Source: Candidula unifasciata | Lineage: Eukaryota > Mollusca > Gastropoda > Stylommatophora > Geomitridae | Length of the DNA stretch: 64,000 bases | Direction of reading: 5' to 3' | NCBI GenBank assembly: GCA_905116865.2 | Contig: CAJHNH020000828.1 | Span: forward strand, 157,706 to 221,705 | Shown: positions 53,501 to 63,524 of the stretch, in pieces | How the letters are laid out: every line of letters begins with the position of its first letter | Position numbering within the stretch: the stretch's first letter is position 1 | Notes under the pieces: generated by a model | Told to the model about the DNA's origin: nothing | Seen by the model: only the letters and a program-made list of their open reading frames with translations | Databases searched by the model: none | Translations under genes and position numbers: made by a program

Positions 53501-55604
53501 ACCTTCCACCTGATGTTATCCATGTGCAAAGATACTTACTTACATTTCTGTACTTGTCCCAAAAAAAAAAAAACACCATTTACTTTTATTAAACATTTAG
53601 GAACAATTCTTTCCTTTGATACCACCATTATTTCTGCCTTTCATAACACATAAACAGACAAACAGAATAGTTGGAATGGTGGGTATGTGGATGAGTCGAT
53701 GCAATTAAGACAGCCAACGAGCAGACATTGACGTATGTGGGTTAACAGTTGTGGACGCTGTTTCACAATCCCAACATGGCGCTTTTTTTTATTTCAGCTG
53801 CAGGCGATTTGGTAGGAGAGCGCATTACGTTGATTTCAACAGTAGTAGGAGCCAAGTGTCATCAACCAAATAAAAAAAAAAAAGACAAACTATTGAGAGA
53901 CAAATTGATTAGCAAAACGACACAACAACCAATAAATAGTGAGGTCAGCTTATGAAATTCTGAAAAGATAGAAATGGGAGGAAAACTTTAAAATTGAGAC
54001 GCGGGGCAATGAGGGAGAGTGTACTACGAAGACACGAGTCAGAGAGTGTTGACGATCCACTGCAGCCAACCTTAATTGCGGAGACATCATCTGGTTGGTT
54101 GGTCGCTTTGCCCCACCAGGACATCAAACAAGCGATAAACACCCGGTAACACAAAGTGCCAGCATGTGGGTGAGGATCACCCGTGGAGAGGTCTCAGAAA
54201 CCCCTTTCATCCGTTAGGTCATATCTATAGCTAGATCATATCTATGCCCCGACTGTACCCAGGGCCCCCGGCAACAGCAAAGTTGGGGCTTCAAATAACA
54301 AAACATTGCATCCCATATCGGGATGATGAATACAACATCATCTCATCGTTTCATTAAAATTATATGCGACTAAAATTTTAACAGAATAGACTGTATGCAT
54401 TTACAATGATGATATTTGAGTTTACCAGAACAAAGAGGCCTACCGTAAAAGCCTGAGATGAACGTTGATGAGAGACGTTGTAGGTGCTTGCCTGGATTCT
54501 ATCCACGGATCGAAAAGATTGAAGTGGATAGCAAGCAGAGGAGGAATAGGCTGTAAGCTCCATGTGGAGTTTAGGGACACAACAGAATTATGATAATGAT
54601 GATTACGAGCATACTGCTGCTGCTACTGATGTTGATGGTTGTGGTGGTGGTGAGGATGAAGACTGTGGTGGTGATAGTGAGGATGAAGACAGTGGTGGTG
54701 GTGGTGAGGATGAAGACAGTGGTGGTGATAGTGAGGATGAAGACAGTGGCGGTGGTGGTGAGGATGAAGACTGTGGTGGTGATAGTGAGGATGAAGACAG
54801 TGGTGGTGGTGGTGAGGATGAAGACAGTGGTGGTGATGGTGAGGATGAAGACAGTGGTGGTGGTGGTGAGGATGAAGACAGTGGTGGTGATAGTGAGGAT
54901 GAAGACAGTGGTGGTGGTGGTGAGGATGAAGACAGTGGTGGTGATAGTGAGGATGAAGACAGTGGCGGTGGTGGTGAGGATGAAGACTGTGGTGGTGATA
55001 GTGAGGATGAAGACAGTGGTGGTGGTGGTGAGGATGAAGACAGTGGTGGTGATGGTGAGGATGAAGACAGTGGTGGTGATGGTGAGGATGAAGACAGTGG
55101 TGGTGATGGTGAGGATGAAGACTGTGGTGGTGGTAGTGAGGATGAAGACAGTGGTGGTGATGGTGAGGATGAAGACAGTGGTGGTGGTGGTGAGGATGAA
55201 GACAGTGGTGGTGATGGTGAGGATGCAGACAGTGGTGATGGTGAGGATGAAGACAGTGGTGGTGATGGTGAGGATGAAGACAGTGGTGCTGATGGTGAGG
55301 ATGAAGACAGTGGTGGTGGTGGTGAGGATGAAGACAGTGGTGGTGATGGTGAGGATGAAGACTGTGGTGGTGATGGTGAGGATGAAGACAGTGGTGGTGG
55401 TGGTGAGGATGAAGACAGTGGTGCTGATGGTGAGGATGAAGACAGTGGTGCTGATGGTGAGGATGAAGACAGGGGTGCTGATAACATGTTGTGCATTGGG
55501 CTCACCTGCGATCTCACAAAGGCATCAGGGTCAGGATAGGCAAGACCAAACTTGCTCGGCCGAAACTCCTCTTTCAGTGATCGACCAGGGCTTGAGTTCT
55601 CCAT
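41393..55604 (-). CDS. Protein rolling stone-like multi-pass membrane protein, complete, five coding exons
   Basis: Exons 55604-55506, 48894-48657, 46941-46825, 45324-45223 and 41829-41393 join to 993 nt (330 aa plus TGA), all phases consistent (0, 1, 1, 1). The family is named for Drosophila rolling stone, needed for myoblast fusion; most animal members have no known function. Seen: the N-terminal family signature KEEFRPSKFGLAYPDPDAF then RSQ|W; hydrophobic segments near residues 40-62, 79-106, 156-184, 195-238 (probably two spans) and 255-290; the conserved HTINSAFIILNI and AGGTDLQGRTVIYSSVDWNKP blocks. The loop encoded by exon 3 is serine/asparagine-rich with NSS and NGS sequons. Introns are full of tandem repeats, two of which lie against splice sites. 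Cellular role here is unknown; family membership is secure. Confidence 0.92.
41885..42245 (+). pseudogene. RTE-like retrotransposon C-terminus in rolling stone-like intron border
   Basis: AAEMWFYSRILRIPWTDKKS-like start, REKMLDTLTSWDE and STRDRRLWIEMTNNASK near the end, tail AAGAAGAACA. It begins about 50 bases from the exon 5 acceptor, in intron 4, and is antisense to the gene. Confidence 0.75.
42365..42532 (+). repeat. tRNA-derived SINE family C, with head
   Basis: Head CACAGTGGTGTAACGGTTAG ACGCTCGCCTACGGATCCGA and B-box side GGTCGTTGGTTCATATC; body AGTCATGGGAAATAAAGGCG GCCAGTGTGATTTTGACCC. Confidence 0.7.
42533..43038 (+). repeat. 11-bp minisatellite, ~46 copies
   Basis: Unit ATCACTATCTA with rare C/T and A/G variants, starting at the end of a SINE. 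In rolling stone-like intron 4. Confidence 0.97.
43516..43680 (+). repeat. Interspersed repeat family A, reference copy
   Basis: AAAGCCCCACCCTAGCTTTT, GCCAGGGGCCGCAATACAGG, GAACGCGGTTTCTGGGACCT, CACATGGTGGCACTTTGTGT CATCGGGTGTTTATTGCTTG TGTGATGTCCTAG. Confidence 0.85.
44170..44830 (-). pseudogene. RNase H-bearing non-LTR retrotransposon fragment
   Basis: Minus strand: AFVFTTSRMTTEVMAVTKAI EWLKTQ, then ITFIFVPGYVVVKGND and ADALAGSTNIKN (RNase H end), then 80-90 codons to LETLLRIRS. Stops throughout. Antisense or sense relics of this kind are common here; this one differs from the 10.2-12 kb element. In rolling stone-like intron 4. Confidence 0.65.
44925..45045 (-). repeat. Interspersed repeat family B, 5' part, minus strand
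   Basis: CAAGCCCTGGAACAAGACCA, AACAACCAGAAGTTACCGCC AGAGTTTACAGCC to GAAGAAGAAA. Confidence 0.75.
45223..45324 (-). CDS. Rolling stone-like exon 4
   Basis: 102 nt after ATGTTGCAG, phase 1 in and out: TTPWYVKLLWLMYNVISSVN then IVITVVYWAVGY, a family-typical membrane span. GTAAGG donor. A 30-bp minisatellite begins about 12 bases upstream of the acceptor. Confidence 0.9.
45336..45932 (-). repeat. 30-bp minisatellite, ~20 copies, abutting an exon
   Basis: Unit AGACTATACAACACAAAATC plus TGATTTTCTC. Starts about 12 bases upstream of the exon 4 acceptor of the rolling stone-like gene. The end nearest the exon has more diverged units. Confidence 0.95.
46825..46941 (-). CDS. Rolling stone-like exon 3 (hydrophilic loop)
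   Basis: 117 nt between ATGTAATAG and a strong GTGAGT donor, phase 1 to phase 1. Encodes LPVTTQKQSSANSSQNGSS then ENEEIIFRGQFTLDNG. Too short and hydrophilic to be found by similarity alone; supported by splice signals, phase and position between spans 2 and 3. Confidence 0.82.
47250..47577 (+). repeat. (CTT)n, ~110 units
   Basis: Almost pure pyrimidine tract with four short slips. In intron 2 of the rolling stone-like gene; reads GAA/AAG in the sense strand. The poly-Phe/Leu/Ser/Arg/Lys frames over it are artefacts. Confidence 0.98.
47640..48656. other. Rolling stone-like intron 2, nothing recognised
   Basis: No exon, RNA gene or known element seen. Confidence 0.35.
48657..48894 (-). CDS. 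Rolling stone-like exon 2 (first two membrane spans)
   Basis: Acceptor CTTCCACAG then TGG, matching the family SQ-W junction with exon 1. Encodes FYFIWRLFWFLWHIGWIIAS and a second hydrophobic span after KWFIYFTNI. Phase-1 GTAAGT donor. The frame is open upstream to 49008, but the join with exon 1 sets this start. Confidence 0.9.
49122..50270 (+). repeat. ~290-bp tandem repeat, four copies
   Basis: Copies start (AACATAAGAACGATTCTGAT) at 49122 (279 bp), 49401, 49691 and 49981 (290 bp each). They differ at a handful of positions; copy 1 lacks about 11 bases (TATAATATACA region). In intron 1 of the rolling stone-like gene. Confidence 0.97.
50274..50345 (+). repeat. SINE family D tail joined to the 290-bp array
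   Basis: AACAGCCAGGGGCTGCTGGG GTTGGTTCTGCAACGTCCCG then AGGATACGCAACTAACTA, the same tail as at 60380-60440. Confidence 0.75.
50397..52385 (+). repeat. Compound CTG/CTA-rich minisatellite
   Basis: 50397-51040: irregular CTGCTACTGCTACTACCACGA CTC blocks. 51040-52385: about 18 copies of a ~74-bp unit, ACCATGACTCCTGCCGCTGC, TCTACTACTGTTGCTGCTGC, TACCACTACCACTATTAGTG plus a CTGCTACTGCTACT end. Frames of 70-280 residues over it are artefacts. Confidence 0.96.
52990..53455 (-). pseudogene. RTE-like retrotransposon C-terminus
   Basis: Minus strand, two frames: NILCNISLSLKVRKILLACY, STYGCESWTIGRQAKQFLEA, QSSFFGHVMRKN, then REN ILDSLVAWHGGVSAHELIHA AGDRRLWRG. Best-preserved copy of the family also at 13150, 39650 and 41885. 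Confidence 0.8.
54112..54330 (-). repeat. Interspersed repeat family A, minus strand
   Basis: CCCACCAGGACATCAAACAA GCGATAAACACCCGGTAACA, GAGAGGTCTCAGAAACCCCT, GCTTCAAATAACAAAACATT GCATCC. Confidence 0.8.
54637..55480 (+). repeat. 27-bp minisatellite, ~31 copies, abutting an exon
   Basis: Unit GAGGATGAAGACAGTGGTGG TGATGGT with G/A and C/T variants. Open in all frames on both strands because 27 is a multiple of three and the unit is stop-free; the 325-residue EDEDSGG and 333-residue SSSSP frames are therefore not evidence of genes. It starts about 25 bases inside intron 1 of the rolling stone-like gene. Confidence 0.97.
55506..55604 (-). CDS. Rolling stone-like exon 1
   Basis: 33 codons from ATG 55604-55602 to TCG CAG before GTGAGC. 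The only ATG in the frame before the family signature, so the start is clear. The 27-bp minisatellite begins about 25 bases into the following intron. Confidence 0.9.
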
Positions 55605-56265
55605 TTAATGCTCACTGCAGGCAGAACAGAAGTCATTGAAATTGTTCAGATTGATGAAGTTTCAACCATGCTGCATCATGGTTATTTTGGGCAGAAGCCG
55701 CAACAAAGGAGAATGAGAAGAAAGTGCAGAAGAGCAAGGAAAAGAAGATAGAAGAAGGCGAGAACTAGAACGAGCACGAGAAGGAGACGGAAGTGGGAAG
55801 GAGGATGATGAGACGAATAATAATATAATAATAATATTATAATAATAACAAAAACAAGAAGAGGAAGAGGAGGAGAATAGACAATTTTAGCAGTCCTCGC
55901 ATGGTATCAAAAATCAAATGCATTCACCCGTGTATCTGTCTGTTTACTATCTATATACTCATCTGCCTTTTTGTCAAGCAATATTAAACAAAAAGTACAG
56001 AAAAACAGAAGAAAAACGTGTCGGATAAATTGGGAGGGGGAGGGGGCGTGGGTATATTACCTCGAACTTGTGCTATTATAGAATGTATCCAGACGTCTGT
56101 AACAAGAAAGCGCATCGCTTGCACTGGCAACAGTGTTAATTTCTACAGCAAAAACAGGCGCGACCTGTTGTTTGAGTCAGTCACATTATGCTGTACTAGA
56201 ATAGAGTATAGTGTGTTTAATCCCTTTACATCAAAAATAGCATTGAAATATGCAAGGAGGGATTG

Positions 56266-56279
56266 GGGGGGGGGGGGGG
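56266..56279 (+). repeat. G homopolymer
   Basis: 14-base G run in unannotated sequence upstream of the rolling stone-like gene. Confidence 0.6.
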
Positions 56280-56449
56280 ATTTACCTTTCCGTTTGTCAC
56301 CCAAAAGAACGCAAGATTTGTTGTTCATACCACGACAATTAATATAAAGCATAATGGGAGCTAGTGGGTATCGTGGCACTGCTTTTCTGATATTCTGCAA
56401 AATAGATAGAAATGAAGTTCATGACTAAACGACAGATAAACAGCACAGC

Positions 56450-56452
<3 letters not shown>

Positions 56453-56524
<72 letters not shown>
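56453..56524 (+). repeat. (GA)n microsatellite
   Basis: About 36 GA units. Confidence 0.98.
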
Positions 56525-56527
<3 letters not shown>

Positions 56528-56529
56528 AA

Positions 56530-56780
56530 CGGGAACAGTGATCAACAGACAGGTAAACAGGTGCAGTGATCAACAGACAGGTAAACAGGTGCAGTGATCA
56601 ACAGACAGGTAAACAGGTGCAGTGATCAACAGACAGGTAAACAGGTGCAGTGATCAACAGACAGGTAAACAGATACAGTGATCAACAGACAGGTAAACAG
56701 GTGCAGTGATCAACAGATAGGTAAACAGATACAGTGATCAACAGACAGGTAAACAGGTGCAGTGATCAACAGACAGGTGT
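56530..56780 (+). repeat. 28-bp minisatellite, ~9 copies
   Basis: Unit GTGCAGTGATCAACAGACAG plus GTAAACAG; starts right after the (GA)n tract. Confidence 0.95.
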
Positions 56781-56964
56781 ACCAGCCACGTCACCTAGAA
56801 ATATGCAAACAACAGACTTTGCTCTAAAAAGCAGACAAACTAGCCTAGAGATCAACTGACAGACACATCTGTGAAAAGACCAATAGTCAGACAGAACGGC
56901 TGATCATGGAATCAACAGACAGATCGACCGATTAAGCAAGATCAACGCACCGACTGATCGATCC

Positions 56965-57150
56965 GGCTCTCTAGCGAAGTTGGTTAAACCTGACTTTCGA
57001 GGCGGCCGGGTGACGAACTCCTTGTGGTCCGGGTTCACTCCCGGGGGTAGGCAGAAAAGCCACATTTCTCCCAGATTAACGGTACTTATAATGGAATCAA
57101 TGCCGAAGGGTTGCGATATCCATAGTACCGAGCCAAAGGGTTTACAACTC
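56965..57150 (+). repeat. tRNA-derived SINE (another family)
   Basis: CTCTAGCGAAGTTGGTTAAA and GTGGTCCGGGTTCACTCCCG GGGG give A- and B-box-like blocks; body AGATTAACGGTACTTATAAT GGAATC. Confidence 0.6.
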
Positions 57151-57159
57151 GTGGTTTCT

Positions 57160-58125
57160 GGATACGTAAAAAAAAAAAAAAAATTGATCGCTCGATAAAC
57201 AAACTGGCCAAAATTGTTATAGGCTGAAATCTTTATTAATGTTTTTTTTTTATTTCCAATCTATTTGGCTTTGCTGGCAACCCCAAACTGAAGTGGGAAC
57301 AAAGAAAGAAATATGAAGACGACCAGATATATATAATCACTTATCGAGTGTCGCCCAAACTACAAGAAACCGGACTAGCCAAAGGGGCCACTAGTGCACC
57401 AAAGCGTAGCTGACTCCCTAACAAGAGTGTCGTACAATTCGACTAATAAGGGGCGTTTCCTTTAAGTCGGAGTACATTCAAAAACATTTTTACATTTGCT
57501 GTATTTCACTAGACTTCCCTTAAATCTAGCTTATTTTGATTTACTTCATTTCACATTAATTAATTTTAACTTTGCTTTATTGTTACCCGACTTTAGTTTG
57601 TTTAATTTACTGATCTGACTTTCTTTTACCTTACCTTTACATTTTGTAATCTTTCAGTAATTTATTTTACTTTACATGTCTTGTTATTTTACAATAAAAT
57701 AATTTGTTATATTTTACTTTACAATACATTACTCTTTCTTGTATTTACTATAATTACTTTTTTTACTTTACGATAACTACTTCATTTAACTTACTTTACA
57801 ATGCATTACTTTTCTTACTTGACATAGTTTTATTATAGACAACTTACAAACCAGAAGCAGTATTTCCGGAAAACACTACAATGATCACATAGTAAACCAG
57901 AACACCTCAGAGCCCTACATCGTGTCCCAACACAATCATTTATGGTGTTCCTGAAAGCTTGTGTAAAACATGTGTGACAGTTAACTGTTGTGTAATTTAT
58001 AATCACCAGCCTGCAGCTTACAGCAGTAGGAAATCAAAACGCCGCAACCCATTAGGTCTGCTAACCTTGTAGCCGTAGATGTGACCTACGATAGATGTAC
58101 ATGTCACTACAAACGGTAGCAGGGA
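57160..58125. other. Intergenic, mostly AT-rich
   Basis: 57480-57840 is a TTTACTT/ACAAT-rich simple sequence. A family B scrap lies near 57370-57480 (TTTCCTTTAAGTCGGAGTAC). Nothing else recognised. Confidence 0.4.
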
Positions 58126-58129
58126 AGAG

Positions 58130-58745
58130 GGAAATAATAGACGTTGTAAAGAAAGATACTTGGGAAGTATCTTTACATCCAATGGTAAAATAGACAGAGA
58201 GATCGAAGCAAGAATCCAACAAGCCAACAATGTCGCATACCAGCTTGCCCCAATTTTAAAACTCCCTGCTGTCCCAGCTGAGATAAAAAGACAAATTTAT
58301 TAATACAATCTTTATACCGACATTAGGTTATCAATGTCAGACTTGGACATTAACAAAAGAACACGAGAGAAGACTAACCACCTGTGAAATGAGATGTTTG
58401 AGAATGGCTGTGAATAAAACCAGAAGAGATAGAGTGAGAAACGATTTGATTACAAGAACTTGAACCATACCCATCGTTAAATTTATTGAGAAGCAAAGAA
58501 TGAAATGGTTTGGTCACCTTATGAGAATGGAACCAACGATGCCAGCATCAAGAGCATACAACATGAAAATCGAAACACCAAGAGGCAGGGGAAGACCAAG
58601 AAGAAGATGGATTGAAGGAGTCACGGACAACTTGAGACTTCATAACATCACGGCATATGAAGCGACTGAGCGCGCCCTGGCTCGGTTGCCGATCATCTGA
58701 TAGACTGCGACGCCTAGCGGCACAAGCAGATTTTGACAAAAGAAG
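58130..58745 (+). pseudogene. Non-LTR retrotransposon, post-RT and C-terminal part
   Basis: YLGSIFTSNGKIDREIEARI QQANNVAYQLAPILKLPAVP, then QRMKWFGHLMRMEPTMPASR, RGRGRPRRRWIEGVTDNLRL and ATERALARLPII. One or more frameshifts near 58300-58450. RTE-like endonuclease/RT family. Confidence 0.78.
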
Positions 58746-58764
58746 AAGTAAAGAAAGAGTTCTG

Positions 58765-58865
58765 TTTTATTCTCCAGTTTCATCGGTTTTAAACTCTAAC
58801 GGAAGGTCTTGGAATTTGGTCTTCTTCCAGGACTTCACTGCTGCGTGCACAGCCGTTTTACAATG
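58765..58865 (+). repeat. Interspersed repeat family B fragment
   Basis: TTTTAAACTCTAACGGAAGG TC and CTTCTTCCAGGACTTCACTG CTGCGTGCA. Confidence 0.55.
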
Positions 58866-59031
58866 ACCTCTTTTTTTTTTTACCGCTAGGAGTGTGTGGA
58901 GCATATGAGGCTAGGTTCATTCATATTTTTATAGATTATTCTGTGGTTAGCATACTCAACATCTCGCCTGTCGCGTTGACTTCCCAGGACACTACCTGAA
59001 ACAGATTTTAACAGGACAGACCTGAGATATA

Positions 59032-59995
59032 CAAGGTCCGACAATTAAGTAATAAGACTAATTCCATAAAAATTAAAATAATTAACAGTTGAAGATATAA
59101 CCTGTATTTTATTCAAAGTAAGCCTCTTGTGCACTGATACAGCGAGTGGCACGATCTAACAAACACTGGAACGACCACTGTAGTTCTTCTATGGTTATGG
59201 CCCTAAAAGTCGATGTTACGGCCCTTTGGATGCCATCAATATTGTCAAAGAAGCGTCCTTTTAATCGCAACTTTAATTCTGGGAAAAGAAAATAGTCACA
59301 TGGGGACAAATCTGGGGAATAGGGTGGATGGTTGAGAACACGCATCTGTTTTGGACAAAAAATTCCTGTACAACTACCGCCCTTTAAGATGGTGAACTTT
59401 CATGAAGAAGGTAAAAAAAAAAAAAAAACTAAATTGCCAGGTGTTGAATACAAACCAACAAGCAACTTTTTTCTTGCCCAAATCTTCCACTAAAATTGTA
59501 TGAATAGTCTCTGTATTAATACCAAATGAATCTACCATCATCCTCACAGTCGAATAGCGCTCTTCTTGTATCCGTTCTCTGAATTTTGCAATGAGTTCTT
59601 CATTACGAACAGAAATTGGCCGTCCAGGCCTAGTTGCATTAGTAATCATTTCCATATCACTTTTGAATCGTCAATACTAGCTGGAAATCTGTGCACGAGA
59701 TAAACAATTATCCCCATAAACTTGTCGCATCAATTCAACTTTTTGCAATGGCGCTTTTTCTGAGTTTTAAACAGAATTTAATGTTAGCCTTTTGCTCCAT
59801 GCTGATTACGTAACAATGCACATTTGACTAGGTTAACAAAATGGCGGCTTGTTTGTTGTCTGCTTATCGGGCGGCGATGAAAAGTTGCCAGATCATAGAT
59901 GAAGGTTGCTTCTTTAGATTCCATGCTTTGATCCATTGAGGCTTTTCGTCTGGGCCATAATTAAAACAGTCTCATTACTTAATTGTCGGACCTTG
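59032..59995 (-). mobile_element. mariner transposon, internally deleted, with intact ends
   Basis: Ends CAAGGTCCGACAATTAAGTA and its inverse TACTTAATTGTCGGACCTTG-type (about 28 bp, one mismatch), flanked by TA at 59030-59031 and 59996-59997. 964 bp against about 1.3 kb for a complete element. Confidence 0.92.
59109..59800 (-). pseudogene. mariner transposase, N- and C-terminal parts only
   Basis: Starts MEQKANIKFCLKLRKSAIA at 59800, shifts frame, continues with TRPGRPISVRNEELIAKFRE and VEDLGKKKVACWFV. It then jumps to NHPPYSPDLSPCDYFLFPEL and ends SAQEAYFE. The middle with the first two catalytic aspartates is gone; the third (SPD..PCDYFLFP) remains. Confidence 0.9.
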
Positions 59996-60221
59996 TAGAT
60001 AACTTGTGTGTAAGTAAATGCAAGAAGTCCCATAGCATTTATTTATTAAACTGCTATACTTAATTTTCCGGCTTCGCCCGAGATAGTGAAATAACAGTCT
60101 TATTCTCCCGTCCTCTACCTCGTCTTGTTCTCCGAAACTGCCCTATACGTAGGCCTAGTGGAAATAGGGGTCGGACTACAGCACTATATTTAAAATCCTG
60201 TCTTCTACTTCATTTGTGGCT

Positions 60222-60445
60222 AAGTCGATGCGAACGCTTCGTAATGCCGAGATGCCGGGTTTGATCCCAGCGGCGGGCCATGCGCCTTGCGTTGGTTTTG
60301 ACAATGGTATCAAGAAAGCCGACCGTCCAGTAGCAATACAAACTAGTGGACGTAAATTTGCCTAGAAAAACCACAGAACAGCCAAGGGCTGTTGGGGTTG
60401 GTTCTGCAACGTCCTGTAAAGGAAACGCAACTAACCTTCTATTTC
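60222..60445 (+). repeat. tRNA-derived SINE family D, full copy
   Basis: Head TGTGGCTAAGTCGATGCGAA with GCCGGGTTTGATCCCAGCGG as B-box side; tail ACAGCCAAGGGCTGTTGGGG TTGGTTCTGCAACGTCCTGT AAAGGAAACGCAACTA. Confidence 0.75.
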
Positions 60446-60689
60446 ATCGTTGTCTTCGCCGCTGCCGAATCTTTAGTAATTGCCCTTATCGGCACCCGAG
60501 GCATCCACTGTAACACTAACACCAGTATTTAACAGTTTGGGAAACACACAAATGCACTACTGTCTCTGACACACATAGATATGGTATTTTAAAGAAGATA
60601 ACAGCGAAATGCTTTTTTTTTTCCAAGTACCTTGCCTAAGGGAAAAATATTCAAAGGGATATAACTTTAGCAAATTTTTACTTTTGCTG

Positions 60690-63446
60690 ATTGTCGCAAT
60701 AAATAATAATAACAACAACAACAACAATGGCATCCGTCAGTCCCGGGGGACTATGGAGATGTGCCGCTGGCTTTGGGAACAGCATCTGCTGTGACTGTAA
60801 AGTCCGATGCGGGAATGGCAGCCTTTGCCACACATGATACACACAAAAGCAGATACTCCCTCGCTGTGAGGCAGTTTTACTCTCCGGTGTCTCCTCTCCA
60901 CAACTAAATATTTCAAATTTCTTTCAAAATGTGACAGTCCGTCTTTCACTTTCTGTCTCCATAGTAGTCGATCTGCAGCTGATTTTTCCCATGTCTCTGT
61001 GCCTATGTTGGTATCTATTAGGTCACGTTTGCATACATCTTTATAGCGCAGCTTTGGCCTTCCTGTAGGTCTATTCCCAGTTACCAATTCACCATATAGG
61101 AGATCTTTTGGAATACGACCATCCTCCATGCGGGAGACATGTCCCAGCCAGCGCAGACGTCTTTGCTTCAGTATACAATACATTGATGGTACTTTTACTC
61201 TTGTGAGCACACATTCGTTGGAGACAAGGTCTCGCCATAATATACCAAGCATGCGTCTCAGACAGCGCATATGGAAGGTATTCAGTCTTTTTTCCTGTGG
61301 AGCATAGAGAGTCCAGGATTCGCAGCCGTACAGTAATGTGCTCAGGACACAAGACTCATAAACCTTCATTTTTGTATTATCAGTTAGCTTTTTGTTTGAC
61401 CATACTCTCTTTGTGAGATTTGCAAACATAGCAAAGGCCTTTTCTATACGTTAGTTTAGTTCTGCATCCAGAGAATGATTGCCTGAGATACGTGAGCCTA
61501 AGTACTCAAACTCATTTACAGCCAGCAGCTGATGGTCATACACACTAATGTTTGGTGGATTTCCAACATTTAATCCCATCACTTGTGTTTTGTTCAGACT
61601 GATGGTAAGCCCAAATTCTTTGCAAGCATTTGCAAAGCGATTCATCAGGATCTGCAGATCATCCTCTGAATGTGCCACAATAGCTGCATCATCCGCAAAC
61701 AGAAAATCTCTGAGGCATCTCGTGTGCACCTTCGTCCTTGCACGTAGCCTGGACAGATTAAAAAGATTGCCATCTGACCTCGATCGGAGGTATATCCCCT
61801 CAGTTGCTGTCCCAAATGCACGCCTCAATAATGCGGTAAAAAAGATGCCAAACAGCGTGGGAGCCAGAACACATCCTTGCTTTACTCCATTTCAAATCTG
61901 GAAGGGTCGAGATGATGAATCCTCATATATTATGGTCCCCCTCATATTCTCATGAAAGGATTTGATTAGGCTCAGTAGTATAGGTGGGCATCCATATTTT
62001 TTCAAGGATCCCGAATAGACCATCTCTGCTGACATAGTCAAAAGCCTTAGTGAGATCTATGAAAGCAATGAGCAGTGGCCTCTGTTGCTCTCTGCACTTC
62101 TCTTGTAGCTGCCTAATGGAGAAGATCATATCAACTGTTGATCTCTGGGCCCTAAACCCACACTGTGATTCCGGGTATACTCTGTCCGCTAGAATTTGCA
62201 ACCTCTTTAGGATAACACGAGCAAAGACTTTCCCCACATAATTCAATAGAGAGATACCGCGATAGTTGTTGCAGTCGCTTCTATCTCCCTTATTTTTATA
62301 GAGAGTTATAATGTTGGCATCTCTCATATTCTGTGGCACCGATTTTTCTTGCCAACACTGACAGAGGATCTTGTGTAGCTCAGGAAGAATAGCATCCTTG
62401 GAGCATTTTAGGATCTCAGGCGGAATACCATCCTCTCCTGGGGCCTTCCCTGAAGGAAGCCTATCTACTGCCTCACCGATTTCTGTGACGGAGGGTTCCG
62501 TGTCTAGTTCACCCATGGTTGGCAGACACTCCATTGCATTTAAGGCCTCTTCACATACAAAGGTGCTTGTAGCATATAGCTCTGAGTAGTGCTCCACCCA
62601 TCTGTCCAGCTGCTTTGTCCGATCCTTTATGATTTCGCCCGTGGTTGATTTGAGAGGGGCAATCTTTCCTTTTACTGGCACAATAGCCTTCTTGATGCCA
62701 GCATACATTCCCCTTATGTTGCCAGAAGCTGCTGAGGTTTGTATCCTCTCACAAAGTTTGATCCAGTAATCATTAGCGCAGTGCCGTGCAGTTTTCTGGT
62801 CTCTATACCGAATGGACCTGAGCACTTGCAGATTTCTGATATTCGGCTGGATTTTATATCCCAATAAAGCCTTGTTCTTCTCCTCTATTATTGGCAACAT
62901 TTCTTCCTTGTGTTCCTCAAACCAGTCCAGTGATTTAACTTGCCTCTTACCGAACACGGACATGGCAGAATCATATAGGGCATGTTTTAGATGTTTCCAT
63001 CTGTCACTAGCATCCGCGTTTGGTGGGCCGGGCAGAGCTGTGCTCAGGATTTTTATAAATTCTCCTACTTTTCCAGGATTACGACTTTCTCCAGTGTCAA
63101 TGCGGGGCCGCCCTGGCCTCTTTGCCCGATGTATTCTGCTTGGGATTAACTTCACTTTACTGCACACAAGGGAGTGATCTGTGTCACAATCTGAACTGTG
63201 ATAGCTGCGAGTGACCTTAACAAGATAAAGGTGACTGCGTTTAGTGAGGATGATGTCAAGCTGGTGCCAGTGCTTAGATCTGGGATGTCTCCAAGAGACC
63301 TTGTGCTGGGGCTTCAGATCAAAAAAGGTATTTGTGATGCAGAGGTTGTGAAGACAGCATAGCTCAAGCAGCCTCTGTCCATTTTCATTCATTTTTCCTA
63401 CTCCAATAAATAAAGACGTGCAAAATAACATGAGCCGACTACGCAA
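60690..63446 (-). mobile_element. 5'-truncated LINE with endonuclease remnant, RT and C-terminal zinc finger
   Basis: Three minus-strand frames (63446-61950, ~61890-61451, 61429-60737) form one protein of about 900 residues. Order: C-terminal part of an APE endonuclease (SWRHPRSKHWHQLDIILTKR, SSDCDTDHSLV); RT with KAPGEDGIPPEILK, YRGISLLNYVGKVFARVIL, LIAFIDLTKAFDYV (catalytic D), GVKQGCVLAPTLFG and FLFADDAAIV (FADD); post-RT YGCESWTLYAPQEKRLNTF and RLRWLGHVSRMEDGRIPKDL; a C-terminal CIMCGKGC..H..C finger. Visible lesions: a frameshift near 61980, one stop before GVKQG and one near 61445. The 3' tail is TTGTTGTTGTTATTATTATT. Clade not certain (RTE/CR1-like layout). A young, nearly complete insertion. 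Confidence 0.88.
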
Positions 63447-63524
63447 CTGTTAAATTAAACATTGTAGTGATAATGGCAAATAAGAATCAAGTAACGTCCT
63501 GGAAAATAGAGGCTGTAATAATTG

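Noticed and set aside
54562..55604. 325- and 349-residue acidic or VVVMVRMKT frames (plus) and the 333-residue SSSSP frame (minus)
   Set aside because: All follow from the 27-bp stop-free unit. Only the first 33 codons of the minus frame (55506-55604) are kept, as rolling stone-like exon 1.
61548..63177. Plus-strand frames of 63-135 residues
   Set aside because: Antisense shadows of the LINE open frames.
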